In this document: in pieces, positions 60,565 through 64,000 of the stretch
Layout: every line of letters begins with the position of its first letter
Numbering within the stretch: the stretch's first letter is position 1
Source of the DNA: Streptomyces sp. HUAS MG91
Lineage (GTDB): Bacteria; Actinomycetota; Actinomycetes; Streptomycetales; Streptomycetaceae
Length of the DNA: 64,000 nucleotides
Direction: 5' to 3'
NCBI RefSeq assembly: GCF_040529335.1
Contig: NZ_CP159534.1
Coordinates: 1,674,001-1,738,000, forward strand
Translations under genes and position numbers: made by a program
The notes under the pieces: model-generated
Told to the model about the DNA's origin: nothing
Databases searched by the model: none
The model's input: the letters and a program-made list of their open reading frames with translations, nothing else

Positions 60565-62834
60565 GCGCGCCGGTGTACCGGGACGCGGACGCGCCGGTCG
60601 CGGACCGGGTGCGGGACCTGCTCGGCCGGATGACGCTCGCCGAGAAGGTCGGGCAGGTCAATCAGCGCCTGTACGGCTGGGACGCCTACGAGCGGATGGC
60701 CGCCGGGGAGTTCCGGCTGACGGAGGCGTTCCGCGCGGAGGTCGCCGCGTACGACGGGATGGGCGCCCTGTACGGGTTTCAGCGCGCCGATCCGTGGTCG
60801 GGCGTGACCTTCGCGGACGGGATCGCGGCGGCGGACGCGGCCGGCGTGGCCGACGCGGTGCAGCGGCACGTCGTCGAGGGGACCCGGCTCGGCATCCCGG
60901 TCCTGATGGTCGAGGAGGTGCCGCACGGGCATCAGGCGCTCGACGGCACGGTCCTGCCGGTGAACCTGGCCGTGGGCGCCTCCTGGGACCCCGGCCTGTA
61001 CGAGGCGGCAGCCGCCGCCGCTGCCGCCGAACTCCGTTCCCGAGGCGGTCACTTGGCGCTCGTCTCAGCGCTCGACCTGGTGCGCGATCCGCGCTGGGGG
61101 CGGGCCGAGGAGTGCTTCGGCGAGGACCCGTACCTGGCCGCCCGGTTCACCGAGGCGCTGGTGCGGGGGATGCGGTCGGAGGGCGTCGGCGTCGTGCTGA
61201 AGCACTTCGCCGGGCAGGGCGCGACGGTCGGGGGCCGCAACAGCGCGGCGACCGAGCTGGGCGTGCGCGAGCTGCACGAGATCCATCTGGCGGCGGCCAT
61301 TGCGGGCGTGCGGGCCGGGGCGGCGGGGGTGATGGCCGCGTACAACGAGTTCGACGGCCTGCCGTGCGCCGCGAACCCGTACCTGCTGACCGAACTCCTG
61401 CGGGAGCGTTGGGAGTTCGACGGGATCGTGATGGCGGACGGCTGCGCCCTCGACCGGCTGACGCGGCTGGCCGGGGACCCGGTGGCGGCGGGCGCCATGG
61501 CGCTGCCGGCCGGAACCGATCTGAGCCTGTGGGACGGCGCCTTCCCCCGGCTCGGGGAGGCCGTCGAGCGCGGCCTGGTGGCAGAGGCGGCGCTGGACGC
61601 GGCGGTGGCACGCGTCCTCACCCTCAAGTTCCGGCTCGGCCTGTTCGAGAACCCGTACGTGGACGAGCGCGAACCCCGCCCGGACGCGCGGGAGTTGAGC
61701 GAGCGGCTTGCCCGCGCCTCCGTGACGCTCGTCGGCCACGACACCCGGACGCTGCCGCTCGGGCCCGATGTGCGCCGGATCGCGGTGATCGGCCCGAACG
61801 CCGACTCGGTGCCGCAGCAGATCGGCGACTACACGGCGCCGCAGCGGCCCGGCACCGGCGTCACGGTGCTCGACGGGATCCGGGCCGCCGCGGGGCCTGA
61901 GCGCGAGGTGACGTACGCGCGCGGCTGCGAGCTGGTCGGCGGCGACCTCTCCGGGCAGGCGCACGCGGTGGTGACGGCGGCGGGCGCGGACGTGGCGGTG
62001 CTCGTGCTCGGCGGGTCGAGCGCCCGGGAGGCCGACACCCGCTTCGAGGCGAACGGCGCGGCCGTCGTCACCTCGGGCAACCCGGCCGGCATGACCTGCG
62101 GCGAGGGCGTCGACCTCGCCGACCTCGCGCTTCCCGCGGGCCAGGCGGCGCTGTTCGACGCCGTGGCCGCGACCGGGGTGCCGGTCGTCGTGGTCCTGGT
62201 GCAGGGCCGCCCGCACGCGCTCCCGGAACGGTTCGACCGGGCGGCGGGCGTGCTGTGCGCCTGGTACCCGGGGCCGTGGGGCGGGCGCGCCGTCGCCGAC
62301 GTGCTGTTCGGGGCCGTGGCGCCCTCGGGGCGGCTGCCGGTGTCGGTGCCCCGCTCGGCGGCGCAGCTCCCCGTCTTCTACAACGGCAAGGACCACGGCT
62401 ACCGCGGCTATGTCGACCAGCCGGCGACGGCCCGGCACGCGTTCGGGCACGGCCTGTCGTACGGCACGGTCCGCTATGGCGCCCCGCGCCTGAGCCGGTC
62501 CACCGTGTCCGCCGCGGATCCCGCGCTGACCTGCACGGTCGCGGTCGAGCACACCGGCGGGGCCGCCGTGCGGGAGACGGTGCAGCTGTATGTGCGACGG
62601 CGGTCGGGGGGCTCGTCGTGGCCCCGGGTGCGGGAGCTGCGCGGGTTCGCGCAGGTCGATCTCGGGCCGGGTGAGCGCCGCGAGGTGGTCTTCGAGGTGG
62701 GCGCCGAGACCCTGGCCTCGGTGGGGCGGGATCTGGAACTCGTGGTGGAGCCGGGCGAGTTGGTTCTGGAGACCGGGCCGGCGTCCGATCGCACCCGGGG
62801 CGCGGAGCTGACCGTGGTGCGGGGCATATCGTGA
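60561..62834 (+). CDS. GH3 beta-glycosidase with fibronectin-like tail
   Basis: A 757-residue enzyme of full GH3 architecture: barrel (about 1-345) with LKHFAGQG and nucleophile Asp293 in FDGIVMADG, alpha/beta sandwich (about 370-610), and a C-terminal fibronectin-III-like domain (about 650-750, TVQLYVRR...RELRGFAQVDLGPGERREVVFEV). There is no signal peptide. ATG 60561 overlaps the GH5 stop codon. It probably completes intracellular breakdown of the oligosaccharide taken up by the preceding transporter. Confidence 0.9.
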   Translation: MSAPVYRDADAPVADRVRDLLGRMTLAEKVGQVNQRLYGWDAYERMAAGEFRLTEAFRAEVAAYDGMGALYGFQRADPWSGVTFADGIAAADAAGVADAVQRHVVEGTRLGIPVLMVEEVPHGHQALDGTVLPVNLAVGASWDPGLYEAAAAAAAAELRSRGGHLALVSALDLVRDPRWGRAEECFGEDPYLAARFTEALVRGMRSEGVGVVLKHFAGQGATVGGRNSAATELGVRELHEIHLAAAIAGVRAGAAGVMAAYNEFDGLPCAANPYLLTELLRERWEFDGIVMADGCALDRLTRLAGDPVAAGAMALPAGTDLSLWDGAFPRLGEAVERGLVAEAALDAAVARVLTLKFRLGLFENPYVDEREPRPDARELSERLARASVTLVGHDTRTLPLGPDVRRIAVIGPNADSVPQQIGDYTAPQRPGTGVTVLDGIRAAAGPEREVTYARGCELVGGDLSGQAHAVVTAAGADVAVLVLGGSSAREADTRFEANGAAVVTSGNPAGMTCGEGVDLADLALPAGQAALFDAVAATGVPVVVVLVQGRPHALPERFDRAAGVLCAWYPGPWGGRAVADVLFGAVAPSGRLPVSVPRSAAQLPVFYNGKDHGYRGYVDQPATARHAFGHGLSYGTVRYGAPRLSRSTVSAADPALTCTVAVEHTGGAAVRETVQLYVRRRSGGSSWPRVRELRGFAQVDLGPGERREVVFEVGAETLASVGRDLELVVEPGELVLETGPASDRTRGAELTVVRGIS

Positions 62835-63220
62835 ACCCCATGTCACGCACTGCCCCCACCTGCCCCTGCGGGCTCCCGCAGGCCTACGAGAACTGCTGCG
62901 GCCGGTACCACTCCGGCGAGGCCGCCGCGCCGACCGCCGAGGCCCTGATGCGGTCGCGCTACGCGGCCTTCGTCCGGCAGGACGGTCCGTATCTGCTGCG
63001 CACCTGGCACCCGGACACCCGGCCGCCGGTGGTCGATTTCGCCGACGCGCCTCGGTGGACCGGGCTGGAGATCGTGGAGACCGGGGACGGTTCGGCGTTC
63101 CATCAGCGCGGGACCGTGACGTTCCGGGCGCGTTATCGGGGCGGGGTGCTGCATGAGCGGAGTCGGTTCGTGCGGGTGGATGGTGCCTGGGTCTATGTGG
63201 ACGGCGACTTCATCGAGTAG
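62831..63220 (+). CDS. YchJ/SEC-C family protein
   Basis: A 129-residue protein with an N-terminal zinc-binding SEC-C-like motif (CPCGLPQAYENCCGRYHSG) and a small cystatin-like domain (EALMRSRYAAFVRQD, then RTWHPDTRPP, VTFRARYRGG), the UPF0225/YchJ pattern. Function is unknown. The GTG at 62831 overlaps the GH3 stop codon (GTGA), and ATG 62840 is an alternative start. It is probably carried on the GH3 transcript but is unlikely to be part of glycan use. Confidence 0.88.
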   Translation: MNPMSRTAPTCPCGLPQAYENCCGRYHSGEAAAPTAEALMRSRYAAFVRQDGPYLLRTWHPDTRPPVVDFADAPRWTGLEIVETGDGSAFHQRGTVTFRARYRGGVLHERSRFVRVDGAWVYVDGDFIE

Positions 63221-63248
63221 GGCTCGTCGTCGGGTGCGGGTGCGTGGG

Positions 63249-63278
63249 GGCTGGTCGCGCAGTTCCCCGCGCCCCTGA
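63249..63278 (+). repeat. left arm of a 30-bp inverted repeat
   Basis: The 30-bp segment at 63249-63278 (with core CGCAGTTCCCCGCGCCCCT) is the perfect reverse complement of 63630-63659. Its core is a word I recognise as common in Streptomyces intergenic regions. It starts the repeat patch between YchJ and the GntR gene. Confidence 0.8.
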
Positions 63279-63289
63279 TGGGTCCTCGT

Positions 63290-63451
63290 TCGGCTGCCGG
63301 CCGGTGGCCGCTTCTCGCGCAGTTCCCCGCGCCCCTGGGTCGCACGTCGGCTGCCGGCCGGTGGCCGCTTCTCGCGCAGTTCCCCGCGCCCCTGGGTCGC
63401 ACGTCGGCTGCCGGCCGGTGGCCGCTTCTCGCGCAGTTCCCCGCGCCCCTG
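63290..63451 (+). repeat. 57-bp tandem repeat, almost three copies
   Basis: Units start at 63290, 63347 and 63404 with TCGGCTGCCGGCCGGTGGCC and each contains the CGCAGTTCCCCGCGCCCCT core; copies are identical except at the edges. It lies in a stretch open in several frames but with no gene-like composition. Confidence 0.9.
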
Positions 63452-63464
63452 AGGCATGCGCTTC

Positions 63465-63489
63465 GCGCAGCCTCCCCCTGAGGCTGCGC
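63465..63489. terminator. hairpin in the repeat patch
   Basis: GCGCAGCCTC pairs perfectly with GAGGCTGCGC around a CCCCT loop. It may terminate the YchJ transcript. Confidence 0.5.
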
Positions 63490-63494
63490 TCCGC

Positions 63495-63594
63495 GCGCCT
63501 CTGAGGAGGGGCAGGTGGTGCGCCTCTGAGGAAGGGCGGGTGGCGCGCCTCTGGGGAAGGGCGGGTGATGCGCCTCTGGGGAGGGGCGGGTGGC
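63495..63594 (+). repeat. 25-bp tandem repeat, four copies
   Basis: Units of the form GCGCCTCTGRGGARGGGCRG with GTGRY start at 63495, 63520, 63545 and 63570, and a fifth partial copy at 63595. Copies differ at a few positions, so it is older than the 57-bp array next to it. No gene is visible in it. Confidence 0.85.
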
Positions 63595-63629
63595 GTGCCT
63601 CTGATGAGATGGCGCACGCAGTGCGCATC

Positions 63630-63659
63630 TCAGGGGCGCGGGGAACTGCGCGACCAGCC
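63630..63659 (-). repeat. right arm of the 30-bp inverted repeat
   Basis: Perfect reverse complement of 63249-63278. It ends 25 bp before the GntR stop codon, so the two arms bracket the whole tandem-repeat patch. Confidence 0.8.
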
Positions 63660-63683
63660 ACGACGAGAGCCGCGGCCGGGCGG

Positions 63684-64000
63684 TCAGGGGGCGAGGATGT
63701 CCAGTTCCTGCAAGGCGCCCTCGGCGATTTCCCGGGTCAGGGACTCGGCGCGGGCCGCGTCGCCCTCGCGCACGGCGTCCGCGACCCGTACGTGGAGGGT
63801 GACCGCCGCCGGGTCCGGGTCCTCGAACATGACCTGGTGATGGGTGCGGCCCGAGAGGACCTCGGCGACCAGATCGCCGAGATGGGCGAACATCTCGTTG
63901 CCGGAGGCGTTCAGCACCGTGCGGTGGAACTCGATGTCGTGGATCAGGTACTTCTCCAGCTGCTGCCCGCGTGACGTGGCCACCATGCCCAGCGCGCACT
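63684..64000 (-). CDS. GntR/FCD family regulator, C-terminal part (cut by window edge)
   Basis: About 105 residues of the FCD effector domain are visible: IHDIEFHRTVLNASGN with the metal-type His, FAHLGDLVAEVLSGR, then DPAAVTLHVRVADAVREGDAARAESLTREI. The frame continues past the right end of the window, where the helix-turn-helix must lie, so the ATG at 63986 is internal. FCD regulators usually respond to organic acids such as gluconate or lactate. Confidence 0.85.
   Translation of the reverse strand, partial: CALGMVATSRGQQLEKYLIHDIEFHRTVLNASGNEMFAHLGDLVAEVLSGRTHHQVMFEDPDPAAVTLHVRVADAVREGDAARAESLTREIAEGALQELDILAP

Noticed and set aside
63290..63594. CRISPR array
   Set aside because: Repeats are directly adjacent without unique spacers and no cas genes are nearby; these are simple tandem repeats.

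Overview
The window is a segment of a Streptomyces (or very close actinomycete) linear chromosome. The evidence is very high G+C with extreme third-position bias, two chaplin genes (one with a sortase LAxTG tail), actinobacterial OpcA beside glucose-6-phosphate dehydrogenase, many four-base start/stop overlaps, and Streptomyces-type intergenic GC-rich repeats.

Layout. (1) 1-4984 is housekeeping and developmental sequence: the end of a RecD-like helicase, an acidic hypothetical protein, a DUF5703-type small protein, chaplins (chpC-like and chpH), an M20 metallopeptidase and tRNA-Leu(GAG). (2) About 4985-27400 is an accessory block directly downstream of the tRNA gene. It begins with mobile-element-type genes: a DDE transposase-like protein translationally coupled to a degenerate tyrosine-recombinase-like protein, a divergent XRE regulator, a winged-helix protein, an IclR regulator and a degenerate Nudix protein. 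A 20-bp palindrome upstream of the recombinase/XRE pair recurs (18/20) upstream of the Nudix gene. The block then becomes a defence island. Two genes read rightward: a 1233-residue SAMD9-like predicted STAND NTPase and an AIPR protein with a nuclease-like N-terminus. A convergent leftward operon encodes an HTH/methylase/partial-S fusion with a damaged catalytic motif, HsdM, HsdS, HsdR and, last, a soluble Ser/Thr kinase with a TPR-like tail.

(3) 27692-37300 is oligosaccharide uptake. A seven-gene leftward operon holds a ROK sugar kinase, a family-5 binding lipoprotein, DppBCDF-type transporter parts and a ROK repressor. It is preceded by a secreted GH18 chitinase with two DasR-like boxes. (4) 37319-40311 is a two-gene tailoring pair, a PobA-like FAD hydroxylase and an O-methyltransferase fused to an N-terminal VOC-like domain. 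(5) 40513-49936 is a complete pentose-phosphate operon (tkt-tal-zwf-opcA-pgi-gnd) with a divergent AraC regulator. (6) 50102-62834 is a rightward glycan-utilisation locus: LacI, MFS transporter, GH3, then a Tat-exported binding lipoprotein, two permeases, a second LacI, a GH5-type hydrolase and a second GH3. No transport ATPase is present, as expected if the shared MsiK ATPase of Streptomyces energises it. (7) 62831-64000 holds a YchJ/SEC-C protein, a patch of 57-bp and 25-bp tandem repeats bounded by a 30-bp inverted repeat, and the 3' part of a GntR/FCD regulator cut by the window edge.

The most promising region for new biology is 11327-27332: a SAMD9-like NTPase and an AIPR nuclease facing a type I restriction operon that carries two extra components, a pseudo-methylase and a kinase.
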